Shown here in pieces: positions 1 to 12,700 of a stretch of DNA of 64,000 nucleotides (positions are counted from its first letter, which is position 1; each line of letters starts with the position of its first letter). This DNA comes from Oryza sativa Japonica Group. Taxonomy: Eukaryota > Streptophyta > Magnoliopsida > Poales > Poaceae. A model generated the notes under the pieces. It was not told where the DNA came from. It saw only the letters and a list, made by a program, of their open reading frames with translations, and did no database searches. The translations under genes were made by a program, and so were the position numbers. The DNA is taken from positions 24,974,001 to 25,038,000 of the forward strand of contig NC_089043.1 of the NCBI RefSeq assembly GCF_034140825.1, given 5' to 3'.

Positions 1-108
1 CAATCAAGAAACGAAGCACTCAAACCAAGAACAAACCAAGGAAGGAGAGATCGCTCCCTCTCCCAGAGCAAACGAAAGGAGAGAACTCAGATGGATGCGA
101 ACTACTAC

Positions 109-259
109 CTTGCCTCTTTCCCCGGAGAAGCAGCGAAGGAGAAGAGCGCGATGCCGCCGCCGCCGCCGCCTCCGGCAACCTCCGGCTCCGGCGAGTCCGC
201 CTCCTCCTCCTCTCTCACCTCTCTCTTCCCAACCGTGTGGTGTTCGAGAAGCTTTTATG
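109..259 (-). other. Possible first exon of a gene running off the left edge
   Basis: On the minus strand a TATA-like CATAAAAG (252-259) is followed by a purine-rich, GGC-repeat leader and then a good splice donor (AAG|GTAGTA, exon side at 109), after which the sequence becomes T-rich like an intron down to position 1. This fits the untranslated first exon of a gene whose body lies to the left of the window. The plus strand also has a 107-codon frame (91-414) starting MDANYYLASF, but its C-terminal half is T-rich and low in complexity. Neither reading is proven. Confidence 0.25.
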
Positions 260-664
260 CGAGCGACGTGCAGTGGAAGCGGTTGCTCCCAAGTCAAACT
301 GATGGAGACCACCTACTATCTTCCTCTTGTTTTCTTCTGCTTTTCTTTTCTTTATCTTTTTTCTTTCATTTTATTTTGAGCGATGAACTTGAGAACAGTT
401 TGGTTGTGGGTTAAATTAAACGGTGCAGAATTGCAAAGCTACGTCCTTTTCGTCTGATTAAGGTGGTATCAGAATCCTAATCTGTTAGCTCAGCATTTGT
501 TTTTGTGTGTTTAATTGGCCATGACATCAGATGGTTCAGACCGGTGGCAGGTCTTCATCGGAGAGGAGAATGAGAGCAATGCAAGTTGCAAACAACAAAC
601 AGGTCCTTCCAAACGGGTTGGTTTCATTCCACAGAACAGGATAGCAACCAGAGCACAAACCGTT

Positions 665-669
<5 letters not shown>

Positions 670-745
<76 letters not shown>
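670..745. repeat. (TA)n microsatellite
   Basis: About 38 uninterrupted TA units, likely to vary in length between accessions. The apparent open frame across it (515-772) is produced by the repeat and is not a gene. The sequence from 746 to 1184 is AT-rich and shows no feature. Confidence 0.97.
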
Positions 746-748
<3 letters not shown>

Positions 749-1193
749 TTAAAATTATATTACTATTTTTAGGATACGGAACTCTTAACACATGAAAATC
801 TAAACATTTTCAACCAATCAGAACTACTAGAAAGATAATCTAACTACTTCAAAATTTAAAATTTGACAAATAAAATAACTAGTTTTTTCTAAAGCTATCT
901 TCACTGGACAACTTATGAATATTTATATTTATGAAGCGAGTACTCTCCTAGTACATATTACATATATATTCTTCTTCTCATGAAAAATTAACTTCTCGCT
1001 ATAAATCCGAACATATATTATGCGTAGCAAGTTGTTTTTTTTAACGGGTGGAGTAATATTAGAGTATTTAAATTCCTTCAAATTGCCATCCCTCTGGGAC
1101 TTTGCTGCTGTTGTTCTTCCACGGTTGCTGTCAGTGTCACCCAGATTTGCATCCTTTCCAGCTCGTAGCTACTGTTCTGCATGTATTGGACTT

Positions 1194-1494
1194 GGATTAA
1201 GATCAAATGCAGTTGCTATTGTAACTGCACAATAGCAACTGCACACAATCATGTCCATTCGTTTTCAGATCCAACGGCTCTAGATGACTGCTACAGTACA
1301 TGCATAATAGTACATCTCTGCTACAGTGTTTTTGCTGCAGTACCACTTCATATCCTGGCCTTCCGTTCTAGATCATGTGATGTACATGTTTTTTTGAAAC
1401 AACCCGCACAAGACATTGATAGAGTAGGAAATGTGATGTACATGTTAACGGCTTAAGTTACAGTTACAATAACAACTGCACAGGATCTTGATCC
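1194..1494. mobile_element. Mutator-type MITE, 301 bp, 9-bp target duplication
   Basis: The ends are imperfect terminal inverted repeats of about 35 bp: the left begins GGATTAAGATC and the right, read inverted, begins GGATCAAGATC; both continue through GCAGTTG and ATTGTAACTG. The element is flanked by the exact 9-bp direct repeat ATTGGACTT (1185-1193 and 1495-1503), the hallmark of Mutator-superfamily insertion. There is no coding capacity. Related end sequences occur near 22.5-22.9 kb. Confidence 0.8.
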
Positions 1495-2138
1495 ATTGGA
1501 CTTGTATAATATCTCATCTCGTGCTTCCATTATCGTGGTAACAGTTGGCAACTTGGCATCCAGTGCTGGAAACTATGCCGTGTGTACATCAGGATCGTCC
1601 TTTTTGTTCAGTTCCAAGATAGAACAAGTCCAAAAGATGGCCGTAGTTTTTTTAGTCACAGTGGAAGCTGACATAGCCGTGGAATAAGTTCTGCACAAAA
1701 GTTGCCATTCGAGATCAACTACTGGTAGTAGTAGTCATCTTCTACCACTGCGAATATTCGAAGGGACACAAAAAGATCAACGAGTAAATTAGTTCACCGG
1801 AAGACGACACATTATCACCACAAAAAGACTAAAAACAAAAAGAAATTGCCAGGCCAAAAAAGGCAAAAAAGAAAAAAAAAGATGGCACGAGGCCCAGGGC
1901 TACGGCCCATCTTGTCGCCGGCCCAACCGCGCGCGCGAAACGCTCTCGTCGGCTCTCGGCTCGCCGCGACGCGATGGAGAGTTCGCGCCGCGGCGCGCGC
2001 GCGCGTTCGGTGGCTCACACGCTTGCGCCCTCGTCCTCCCGGCCGGCGCGGGCGCCGACCGCGCGTCCGCCGCATGCGCGCGGCGTAGGTGAGCAACGCG
2101 GGCCTCGCCGCGCGCGCTCCCCTCCTTCGATCCCCTCC

Positions 2139-2145
2139 TATAAAT
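2139..2145 (+). promoter_or_regulatory. TATA box of the LTP-like gene
   Basis: TATAAAT lies 107 bp upstream of the ATG at 2252, at the end of a very GC-rich stretch. The spacing leaves a short 5' leader of roughly 75 bases. Confidence 0.6.
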
Positions 2146-2251
2146 CGAGCTCGCGTCGCGTATCGCCACCACCACCACGACACACACGCACGCACCGTGC
2201 AGGCATCGACGACGAGCGAGAGCCCCTCGGCGGCAGAAGACACTCACGGCG

Positions 2252-2646
2252 ATGGCGGTGACGAGGACGGCGCTGCTGGTGGTGTTGGTAGCGGGGGCGA
2301 TGACGATGACGATGCGCGGGGCGGAGGCGCAGCAGCCGAGCTGCGCGGCGCAGCTCACGCAGCTGGCGCCGTGCGCGCGAGTCGGCGTGGCGCCGGCGCC
2401 GGGGCAGCCGCTGCCGGCGCCCCCGGCGGAGTGCTGCTCGGCGCTGGGCGCCGTGTCGCACGACTGCGCCTGCGGCACGCTCGACATCATCAACAGCCTC
2501 CCCGCCAAGTGCGGCCTCCCGCGCGTCACCTGCCGTAAGAAAACGAATAAAATCGATTTGCTATCTATCGATGATTGTGTTTTTGTAGACTAAACTAAAC
2601 CCCTATTAATAATCAACTAACCGATGAACTGATCGTTGCAGAGTGA
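2252..2646 (+). CDS. Secreted lipid-transfer-like protein (8-cysteine motif, A9/FIL1-like)
   Basis: Exons 2252-2534 and 2642-2646 give 95 aa. Residues 1-26 form a hydrophobic signal peptide ending near GAEA. The mature part has the plant 8-cysteine pattern in order: C, C, CC, CxC, C, C (…AECCSALG…, …DCACGTLD…, …PRVTC). The short spacing and the CGTLDIINSLPAKCGLP segment resemble the small anther/tapetum A9-FIL1 group of lipid-transfer-like proteins rather than classic type-1 LTPs. Such proteins fold into a helical bundle with a hydrophobic pocket and act in the cell wall or on pollen surfaces; the anther role is inferred from family likeness only. The GT-AG intron falls after the eighth cysteine, so exon 2 supplies only Gln and the stop. 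Read-through of the intron would give a 113-aa tail of no known kind. Codons are strongly GC-biased. No close gene partner is evident. Confidence 0.85.
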
Positions 2647-3629
2647 TGGAGATGGTGTGCCAAGGTAATTGCGTTTGCTCGTGCGAGGATGAGAAGAGAA
2701 GATTGAATAAGATGTTTGATGGCAACAAGTCATCAGGCGATCCGATCCCTGCAGCTATGAATGGGAGTATACGTAGTAGTGGTCTCGTTAGCATCTGTGT
2801 GTCGCATATGCACGCCGTGCGTGCCGTGTCTGTCCTGCTTGCTCTGCTGATCGTTCAATGAACGACAAATTAATCTAACTCTGGAGTGACAAGTCGTTCG
2901 AGATATACTAATACTACCATGTGCAGGGTCTTTCAACCAAGGTTCATGTTTTCCACGAAAGCCGATTGAAACGAAACCGCGAAATTTTGATGCGAGATGA
3001 AAGCAGATTCCGAGTGAAATTTTAAATGGTTTTCAAGAATTCAAATTTGAAACAGGAAATTAGACCAAAATTTAGCAAAAACCGTCATTACCATTAAGGG
3101 TCAAGATCCGAAGCTCAATCAGGAAGGCGAACCCTGCTTTCGACCTTCTTGAGCTTCAAGATAAAGGGGCAATTTCTTTGCCACTAAAAGAACTCGAGCA
3201 AAATAAGGAATAAGCACAAAGTAGAAGCTAGAGTTTCTGTCGTTTGCCCTGTTTGATCAAACTAAAAACAAAAGAGAAGAAAAATCAGCAATGTGCATTG
3301 CCACAATGAAACTGGCTCAGGAGAACTGTCCCATCGACACTCTTTGAAACGAACAATGTCATATGGTTTTAACTAAAGGTATCATCATCCTATAAATATC
3401 CTGGCTCCATGTTGTTTATGGTTTACCCTGACATTAACATCGAACTCAAAAGGAGAGAAGTATCAACATCACGGCATCACCGCCATTTCACACCGCAGAA
3501 GAGGACTCTCAACTGAACCATAAACCAGTTGTACTATTTTTACTAACAAAAGCAAGATGCAAGTATAAAAAAAAATGTAAAAACACAACTTTCTGAGGGT
3601 GTCCCTAACCATGACTAAATCTTTCTTCA
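2647..3629. other. Intergenic, 3' flanks of two convergent genes
   Basis: This 980-bp stretch lies between the convergent LTP-like and UBX genes. It holds their presumed 3' untranslated regions. I see no further gene, RNA or clear transposon end. Confidence 0.6.
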
Positions 3630-6600
3630 CTATTCTGTAATCTTTTCTAGAAATAAGGCTTCCTGCTTGCTTGTTAGGCCCAGATCACTAAATGACATAT
3701 CGCCCTCACCAGTGGTGAAAGCACGCCTTGGGTACGACCTTACCTGCATGTCACAGAATGGTACATGTATGAGTTCCACAATTGTCTCAGACTACACAAT
3801 TTCTAACAGTTCCACAATTTTAACAAGAGTGAAAAAGGAAATGCCCACTCAAATCAAATGGTAGCAGCTACACTGTGGAAATGGTTTTCCAAGCATGGCA
3901 GTAGCCTATTAGTTTTAAAAACTTTGATTTAGCAGAAGCCCTTCAGCTAACAAGATCAGTAGCCTATTAGTTTTAAAAACTTTGATTTAGCAGAAGCCCT
4001 TCAGCTAACAAGATCAGAAGTCGCACATACTACTAGAGTATATCACCAGAAAAGTCAGCGAAGGAGCAGCAAAGAAACACTTTAATGTACCCTGAAATGA
4101 ATCTCCCTATCCTTTAGAAGCTAAACTATGGACTCGTCGTTCTCACATCCACAACTAGATTCACTCTTCTGGGAGTACAGATAAAATATATGTCGTCAAA
4201 TAAAGGGGGTGACCTTCAAAAAAGAACTAACAGTAGCGAATTACCAGTCTGTAGGTTCCTGGCTTATAAGTCCTGCCAATGTCTAAGAAATCAAAAAGGA
4301 ACTGCAAGAGGAAAGCATGTATTAGTGGTTATCCACATAAAACAGAAGGACAGAAAGTAAGCCTACCTGAAGTTTATGAGATTTCAGAAAGCGACGCCCC
4401 TGTCGACTACCATCAGGCATGCGGACTACAAGTGTGACAGCACCTTCCTCGTCTGCAGCTGGCTCTGACGGCAATGATGCTTGTTTGGATGCAAGACTGG
4501 ACTCTAGCTCCTGTTTGCATAAAACGTCAGGAACCACATCACACACATTACAAATGGTGCAGAATACAAGTGCAATATGAATTAAGGAAATAATGGACAA
4601 AGCCTCAATGGAACTGCAGAAAGAAAGCACCAGGTTTGTCATACAGCTTTATAAGAACTTGATACTGCTTTAGCGAATTGCTTGTCAACAAAATGTAGAA
4701 AATATCAATATAATAATACAAAATGTCAGGAAAGAAGATGCCATGATGCTAGGTAGTATCCATCTAGACTTTATGCAGAGTTTCATCAAGTATATCAACC
4801 AGCAGCTAAGCCTCAAAGTAGAACCCTTTGTAACATATAAAATAGAGCAGATCACCAGAGCACCAAGTTTCATATGCTCAAAATGTGAACTTATGATCTA
4901 AATACCTAGCATTCAAGTATTGAAAAGACTGTTGTTGATGATCAATTAATTCCATAATTATTTTTAACGAAAGGTTTACCTCTTCCTCCAGTTGTTTTTT
5001 ACGCCTTTCCTCTTCCTCTTGCTTCTGTTTTTCAAGGGCAGCTTCTCTTGCAGCAGTTTCTTCCAGGCGACGAAGCTCGGCCTCCTGTAGGGCCTTCAAC
5101 TCTTTTTCTTGATCAGCTTGGAGTGATGCAAGGTATTCATCATCCTGTAAATCAAATTAACAGTCATGACAATTCATTGCATATACCAACAAATAGGTCA
5201 AACTAAAGATCAAACCTGCTGCTCACGTAACAACCGCTGTTCAGTTAATGCTGGTGATGGAGCATGCTCTACATGGGGATAAAGACTTGGGCTTCTATGA
5301 GATGGCATTGAGAACGGATACATGGGTCCTTCTGGAATTCCACCAAACATTGCAGCCTCAAGCATAACAGCTTCATCATGCTCCTCAGAAGAAATGCCAC
5401 CCCACTTTTCCAAAGGAAGAGGCAAACAGTGAATAACATATAATTTAACCTTAGGGTGAAGATTAGTATTACAGAAAAGAATACCTCTGATGGAAATTCA
5501 TCTCCATTATTCTGGCGATCATTCAAATTTCCTTGAGGCTGAGAACTTGAGGGAGGACTATCGACCGTGTACACAGGTTGTGCTGACTCAGTGTTTCCAG
5601 AAGGGATGCGTCTAGAACGACGTCTAACTAATGGCTGTTCTTCTACATCTTCAGTCTCCTCTTGGAGGGTATCTTCATCTATTGGCTGCCTAGATGATCC
5701 AACCTTTTCTGTAGCTAATCCTTGCCTCCGAAAAGAAAGGACACGTATAAGGGATCAAGTGCTGGGTAGCAAGAGGATTAAAGAGCATGTTAGTAAAAAT
5801 TAATATTCACCTTCCAGCTGTTCCGCTTGCAGTTCCCTTGTCCTCTTCATCAAAAGAATGTTCTGTAATGTTTACTCCCTCTGGCGGCTGTGTTATTCCT
5901 TGCTCTGCTGTCTAACATTTTTGAAACAAGTAGGTAAGGCACATGAAAGAGAAGTTTAACAAAAGCGTGGTTGAGGAAAATTAATACACTTGCGAATAAA
6001 GGATCAGCTGTAGCAAGCTCATTCTAATCATTCACATTTTTATATGGGAGAAAAGAACACATGGCAGACTAAAGCAAAGGAGATGAGGGTGTGCAAGCTT
6101 ACAATTGTCATTGCCTCAGCATCCCTTTTTGAAGCTTCAATTGCTGCCCGGATCATTTCCTCTTCGATATCATTGTCATAGTCAGTAACATGAACCAATG
6201 GAGGTGCAGTTGGAATAGAAGGGTTCGGCTGCAATGAGCTATCAATATTAGCATGAAGAGAAGGGGCAGATGGCTGCTCATCATCATCATCATCAATTAC
6301 AATAGCCCCACGAACTTCAGGACCATATGAAGATTCATGCCCAGTGACATCCTCGATAATAGGGGCCTGACCAGAAGGGCCTGTTTGCGGGTTGCTATCC
6401 TTAACTTCGATAGGTATCTCTCGCACCTCTCTAGGGTGTGAAACCTGTGGGCCATGACCGAAAGTATCTGTGGAACCAACTCTGTCAAAATAATTTTGCT
6501 GAAAGTTTGTGTCCATCAGTGCAAAAGGGTCACGCAAAGTTTCAGGGAACAAAGATCTTCTAAATGCATTATCAAGTGGTCCATCCAGGTCCATCATATC

Positions 6601-8159
6601 ATCATGACTCTCAGGTATATTGTTTTGACTGGCTCTGTTCCTGTAGAACACCAGCATCTCATTCATCAGTTCTAGCAGTACAGTGTGGGCATATGGAAAG
6701 CAATCTTATATGTAAATAAAGTTGGATGGAAAATAGTAAAGGTGTACACTGTACTGTCTCCTTCATTGAAATGTGCATTGATTGCCGTGTTAAGGTCGCC
6801 ACCATGTTCCTGAGTTACAGTGATGAGGTAAGCCATTATAAATAGATGAATATAGATAAACCCAAAGGAAAAATATCATTGCAGTTAACAATCATTTCAG
6901 AGGTACTCCCTCACTTACTAATTAATCATGGTATATTCCCAAATGATCATCATATTAGTATTCATTACCAAAGTCTATTTGTTATTTGTGCATGGGAGTA
7001 AATATCCGCATACATCCATGCACACAACCCTCTACAACCAACATGCAATGTCTTGTTTTGTTATTATCTAGGAAGTAGCGGGGATGGTGCATGCATTGAG
7101 TTTGTTACCGGAGTAAATATAGTCCAGTATTTACTCCAGGAGAGTTATTGGCTTTCCTTGGTCTTGGTGCTCTCATGTAATATGATGATCAATTGGGAAC
7201 GGAGGGAATAATACAACAGAGCATGTCTGAGGAATTTGCACTAAGCTCACTTACCTTTTTTTTTTCCTTTCCTCCCACACGCGACTAAGCCCAGGACAGA
7301 TCACACTAGATAGAAGATAAGCAAAGCAGAAGAGACAGGGACAGGGATGGCTAGATTGAGGTGAGGGGCGTATGGCCATTCGAAGGTACTCTAGATAGCA
7401 CTATACCCAGCTGTGTTTTTTGTGTTCAAGTTAAAATCAAACAACCAAATATCAGATCCAGTAATCCAGCACACCGGATGGTAGGGACTATGGACAAACC
7501 ATGAATTGACAGCTTGCGAAAACCTAACTACCTAAGTTGAGTTATTGAACACTCTAGATGAGCAATCACAAGAATTTCATACAAACTCTACAAGCCCCAA
7601 CTTGAATGCGCGTGAGGAAGTCATATGAAACTGGAACTACAAATCTAACAGGGATATGGTATCAATGCCAAATCAATCCGAGATTCCGTGACCAAAACCC
7701 GCGCTCCCACCAAAATCAGAGCGCGATAAGCTCGCAATCAGACAGAGCTAACGCCACGAGATTTGTTCCAAGCGAATTCAATTCCGTAAAAGCGCCTTCA
7801 CAGATTCATCACGAGTTCACGGCAAGTAAAACAAATCGGGCGCACACCACACCTCCACCTCAACCCCCCACATCGCGCCGCGCCGCATGAACCCCCGCCC
7901 GGAGGAGGAGGAGGAATCACAAACCTAGCTAGCTCCACGCGACCACGCCCCCATCCCGACTCGCCCAAATCCGCACCCCCTCCACGAGCGCGCACGCGAT
8001 TTACCGCACGGGATTACAAGGGGAGAGATGGGAGGTGGGGAAGGCGGGGAGGGGGGGCATGTGGGATGTACGCACCTCGAGCTTGCGGACGGCGAGGGCC
8101 TCGTCGGCGCCGGTGATGCTGACGAAGGTGTCGATCGCCTCCTGCGGCGGCCTCGCCAT
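3630..8159 (-). CDS. Plant UBX-domain protein (PUX8-like, UBA–UIM–UBX)
   Basis: Ten exons: 8159-8076, 6809-6755, 6671-6103, 5911-5811, 5725-5485, 5404-5216, 5144-4980, 4510-4367, 4301-4245, 3743-3630, all GT-AG and in phase, giving 572 aa. Residues 1-46 ([20 protein letters not shown]…[14 protein letters not shown]) form a UBA-like ubiquitin-binding domain. A ubiquitin-interacting motif ([17 protein letters not shown]) ends exon 3 at about 215-232, after an acidic DDDDDE run. Charged coiled-coil sequence follows (about 414-470, Glu/Lys/Gln-rich). The C-terminal UBX domain (about 490-572) has RSYPRRAF, the usual loop that docks on CDC48/p97 (Tyr in place of the common Phe), and ends [17 protein letters not shown]. 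The protein is thus an adaptor taking ubiquitinated substrates to CDC48. The exon 2 donor was chosen for phase (GGAGACA|GTACAG); a rival donor three or more bases on breaks the frame. Intron 1 holds a MITE and the last intron a tandem duplication. Confidence 0.92.
3899..4016. repeat. 58-bp tandem duplication in the last UBX-gene intron
   Basis: Two apparently identical 58-bp copies in tandem (units starting CAGTAGCC at 3899 and 3957), followed by the first bases of a third. They lie in the intron between exons 9 and 10, away from splice sites. The identity implies a recent event or an assembly repeat. Confidence 0.93.
6906..7208. mobile_element. Stowaway-like MITE in UBX-gene intron 1
   Basis: The ends ACTCCCTC… and …CGGAGGGAA are inverted and flanked by TA on both sides, the Stowaway (Tc1/mariner) target. 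The interior is diverged and non-coding. Confidence 0.5.
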
Positions 8160-9756
8160 GGTTGGTTGGGTTGTGGAGGCGACGCGAGGAGAAGGGGGAA
8201 AGAGGATAGGAGCGATCGATCTGTTTGTGTTTGTGTCAATGCGGTGGAGCAGCGATGCGCCGATGATTCGGTATGTAGTTGTACGGGTGCTTCTGCGTCA
8301 TTCTCACCGTCTCAGCGGTCGATTTCGCGATAACAAAACCAAAACCGACCTTTGGGCATGGCAATTTGGCAATCCACGATTCCACGTGTGGTGGAACCAT
8401 GGAACGTTTACAAAGAGTAGAGATATGTACTCCTACTAGAGTTGGAGAATTTTCCAAGGAAAACATGTAGAGTAGAACAGATGGAAGTTGGATGGTTAGT
8501 TATAAAGAAAGATTTGCCATTGAGATAATAAAGGAATAACTACAATTTAAACTACTTTTATATACTATCTTTATCTCAGAATATAAGAGATATATGCATT
8601 CAAAATTTTTACTTAAATATAAGAAATATAGAGTACATCATATCCAATTAATTATTCACTATTCAATTTTTCTTCTCACCTTATCCTTCGACACCAACCA
8701 CCTTCCCATTCACCACACAATAATGCATTATATTTGGGGATGGAGGAAGTAAGAATCAATGTCCATTGCTATTGCTAGCTCTACATACTACATCATCATC
8801 GTTGGTATACTTCTCTTATTTCATTTGCTACCATGTTGGTCACCGGTTCAAGAGGCTTTAGTGCTAGGGTTGGTTGGGGGGGCTCATCTTCTTCCTCCTC
8901 CTTTACCCCTCTACTATTTTTCCTCTTCCGTTTATTTCCCTTCCCCCTCTCTCCTTCTTTCGATGGGGATACAAAGGGGGGACTTGAGTCCCCCGGTACC
9001 CATATTGGATTAGTCTCTATTGTTAATTCTCGAGATTTAGGACAAGCAAATTTTCCGAGTTAGTGCCTTTAAATATAGGATGTTCTTGATGTTTGGATTT
9101 TGGAAACATTTAATCACACGTCGTAGTATTATTTAAAAGAAGTTTATACAAATATGAAAAAAATAGATCACGCTTTAAAGGACATCTAATAACGATAAAA
9201 ACAAGTCACATCAACATCAATAATAATTACATGTTATTTTAGCAAGATGAATGATCAAACAATTTGAAGGTTAACAACACTATTTAAAAATGAAGAAGCC
9301 ATTTAGTCATAACCCTTTACTATTGAAAAGCAAGGCCTATGTTCTGCTTTTCCTTGACTGTGCCCCTGTACCTACTCTCCTCCTAGTACTTCGTCAGAAA
9401 TGAACACCTCACGGTGCTCTGCCTCTAACCTGCCCCACAAGTCCAGTAAATCACACGCAAACAGACAGCAATCTACGGCGAGAGGAGGAAACGTCAGTGT
9501 CGCACTGTCGCAACAACCAACAAAAGCTTGACTCTCACACTCCAATTCTAACGTACCCACCAGATTCCAGAAACCACACTCGGGTTAACTTCCAAGACTA
9601 CACCGCCACACCGGGAGGAAGCATCAGATGAAACATCAGCATTCACACAATACAATGGTTCCGTGCGTCAGCAGCAACATTTACAACATCGATCATAATG
9701 TGCACTTGTCAGTATGTCAACGCCATTTTAAACCGCGCCGGCGACCGGCGTCGGCG
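8160..9756. other. Intergenic between UBX gene and HAP2B 3' end
   Basis: The first 100 bases are the UBX 5' leader and promoter. About 8555-8750 looks like a decayed MITE (TTATCTCAGAATATAAG at one end, GATGGAGGAAGTA at the other). 9560-9756 is presumably the HAP2B 3' untranslated region. No gene is supported; small frames around 8759-9063 are pyrimidine-rich and low in complexity. Confidence 0.5.
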
Positions 9757-12700
9757 TCAGTGCCACGCGTGGTGCCTCCGATCACCGTGCTCCACGCCGC
9801 CGCAGCCGCCACCGTCCCGGACGATGATCTCCCCCGGCGGCAGTAGCGCAACCGCCTTGCCACCGTGGCGCCGGTGCTTGTTGAGCTTGAGCCCGTCCCT
9901 GTGCTGCACGCCGAGCGCCGCCTCGTGCCTGCCGTGCCGGCGGAGGATGACGTGCTCCGCCGCCGCCGCCGCCGCCACCGGGTCGTCGTCGTCATGTATG
10001 TGGAGGACGTGGTGGCGGCGGTGGCCGGCAAGCTCGGTCTTGTGCCTCTTGTGCGCGTCGTGGTGGTGGGAGTGCCTGTGGCTGTGAGCTCTCTTGTGCC
10101 TCCGGCGCGCGCGCTCCTGCGCCTCCGACCCGACCACGCCGTCCCACCAATAGTACAGTGGATCGAAGAGCCCTTTCCGGTGCAGAAGCCACAGGACTGA
10201 AAGCCAAAATGAGGAACATATGTTATCACGTTTGGTAAGCAAAGCACGCATGGAAATGCAATCAACCTGATGAAGAAGACACAGCACCTGCGACAAGTAG
10301 CAGGCCGTGGATGACGAACTTGAGGAAGCTCCAGCATCTCGTGCTGCCACATGAGAATGATCTACGAGGTCAGAAATGTGACACAAATAGATGAAGCACA
10401 AGAATGGCTTCCTACTATATCAATACAAAACGCCGCACTGTCTTTGCATATGGCATATAGCTTTTGTCGATGGGCATCAATCGGAGGGAGAAAAGAGAAA
10501 GTGCGGGCTGGAAGGAGTTTATTGACGCACCTGCATGTTGTACCAGTGAAGAAATTAATCAGCATGTGCCACATTTTGGCGCACCAGGCTTTGATGGCTT
10601 CAAAGAAACCCCAGATGCCACCCTTTGTGTGGTTTTCGGACGAACCAATCTAGAAAGTTGTGTTCAAGAACCATGAGTGTCTGTGTGTTTGATTGCTCAA
10701 GGTACTAGATTGGACAAACACGCTCCAAGATAAGTTGGCAAATGCTTATTAATAGGTAACCGGACAATGCTAAGGTTGTATGCAGATCTAAACTACCTCG
10801 TTGCACTTCAACAAAAGCAAAAGGACAATAAATTCTAGATCGGCTATTATAAGGCATGAATATTTCTCAACCTGTGTTCCATTGTTAAGAACTGTAGCTG
10901 TGGTTGAGAATTGGGATTCTTTTCTGTCAAGTTCACTGAAATCTGACGCCTTCAAAATAGCTGCAATAGCGCAGAAAGAAATCAGATGTCGAGTCTCAAG
11001 TCTCCAACACAGGATTATGAACAGTAGAATACATGCTATGCTCTAGTTTATGTATAACTGACCTTGACATGTATAGTTCGATGCTTGGTCTGTTGACGAA
11101 CGCAAATCAAATGTCCGAATAAGCTTTTCATCAGGCTTCATGATAAAGTACTGCTCCTGTAAATTGAAAAAAACAGACTAACTTCACTACTTGAGGAGAA
11201 GAAACTTAATGACTAGTACATAACTAGAGCACTAAGTACAATGATGACTTGATGATCAAATGTACACATCATGTACAACAACCTCATACGAAGAATTCAG
11301 AAAAAAAAAAGATCTAGAAAACTCAAGCAGTACACTCAATCTTGTATGAATTCAATATACTTTGAAAGGTTCAGAATAAAGTGAACAAGCTTGGAAAAAA
11401 ACAGTGTGCGCAAAATCACAGAATGTGATTACTATAGTACCATTACCTCAACGGGATTGATGCCGCTTAAGCAGTCAAACTGCAAAGGAAAAGAGAAACC
11501 ACTGTTAACATTTCAGGAAAATAAAGGGCAAGTTACACATCTAGTATATGGCTAGATAAAAATAAAAGAGTAAAATAAAATTTTATGATAAAATGTATCG
11601 CTAGTATTCATATGATGCATCAGCACATGTAAGTATTCCAGATTGAAAATAATTGCATGACAGTTAGAAAATCAAATTTCTCCTTTTGAACTCGTTAAAA
11701 AATAGAATAAAAATAACAAAGTAACCTGTCAAACAGCAATTTCTTGACAAGATGCATACCGTCAAGCTATATGAAGCTTCAAGTCTTCCAATATTCTTGG
11801 TTTTGACTCTAGCACTGCCAACTTGACTTAAGGCTTCAAACGAAGAGATGTTAATGCTAATTATCTTCCCTGAGCTTCTGAAATTAACAAGGAAATTTAA
11901 CATATTACACATACTGCTAAGCAAAGAACATAAATTAGTGATTTATAACATGAATTGAAATGTAACACCAGAGTAGAAAATTGTGTGTAAAATTGTCCAC
12001 CATGTCTTACGTTTAGTGCAATAATGTCTGAAATTGTATACATTTAAAAGTAAGGTTGTGCCTACTGGTAATAAATATTCAGTCGTATAATGCAAAAGTA
12101 TTATTAGTACCTCTGATAGACATATTCTATGTCATCAGCACTCAGCTCTATCATCAAATTGGTATTGAGAACTTCTGGGATTCCCACAGAAAAGGTATGA
12201 ACTCCTGCATTCTGTAAATGTATCTATCAAAAAACTTTATCCAATGTTGGCATATAAGAAGAGAAGAGAAAGAACTTAACCGGATATTGGTTGATCCTTT
12301 CAAACTTTCCCAGAACAACGTATTGGGGTGGTTGGCTATTGTTTACCCTGTTTTTGTCAATCTGAAAAAAAATGGTGAATGATCTTTCAAGACCAAAACA
12401 GTTTTACAATTTAATAACAAGATACTTGGTACTCAGTTATGCTATGATGAACAAAATTAACATGGAAACTTAAAGCACAAGTGTTGTAGCAATAAGAAAT
12501 AAAAGAAATAGTTACAGATCTACTTTTTAGTGTTACCTCCCAAAATTTGGAAAGCTGATCGCCCAAGCAGCTGTCAAGTGGCGATGAACAAAAGTTAGGC
12601 TGGCTCCTGAAAGCTTCATAGCCAACTCCAATCTTATTACATTCAAGACCATCTAATGTAAACAGGACTCTCTCCAACAGCATCCACCTGGAAAAGTCAT

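Noticed and set aside
515-772. 85-codon frame across the TA repeat
   Set aside because: A third of it is alternating Tyr-Ile from the microsatellite; no domain.
1815-2538. Several 100-200 codon frames on both strands over the LTP-like gene and its promoter
   Set aside because: They overlap the 8-cysteine gene, are Arg/Ala/His-rich shadows of GC-rich DNA and show no domain.
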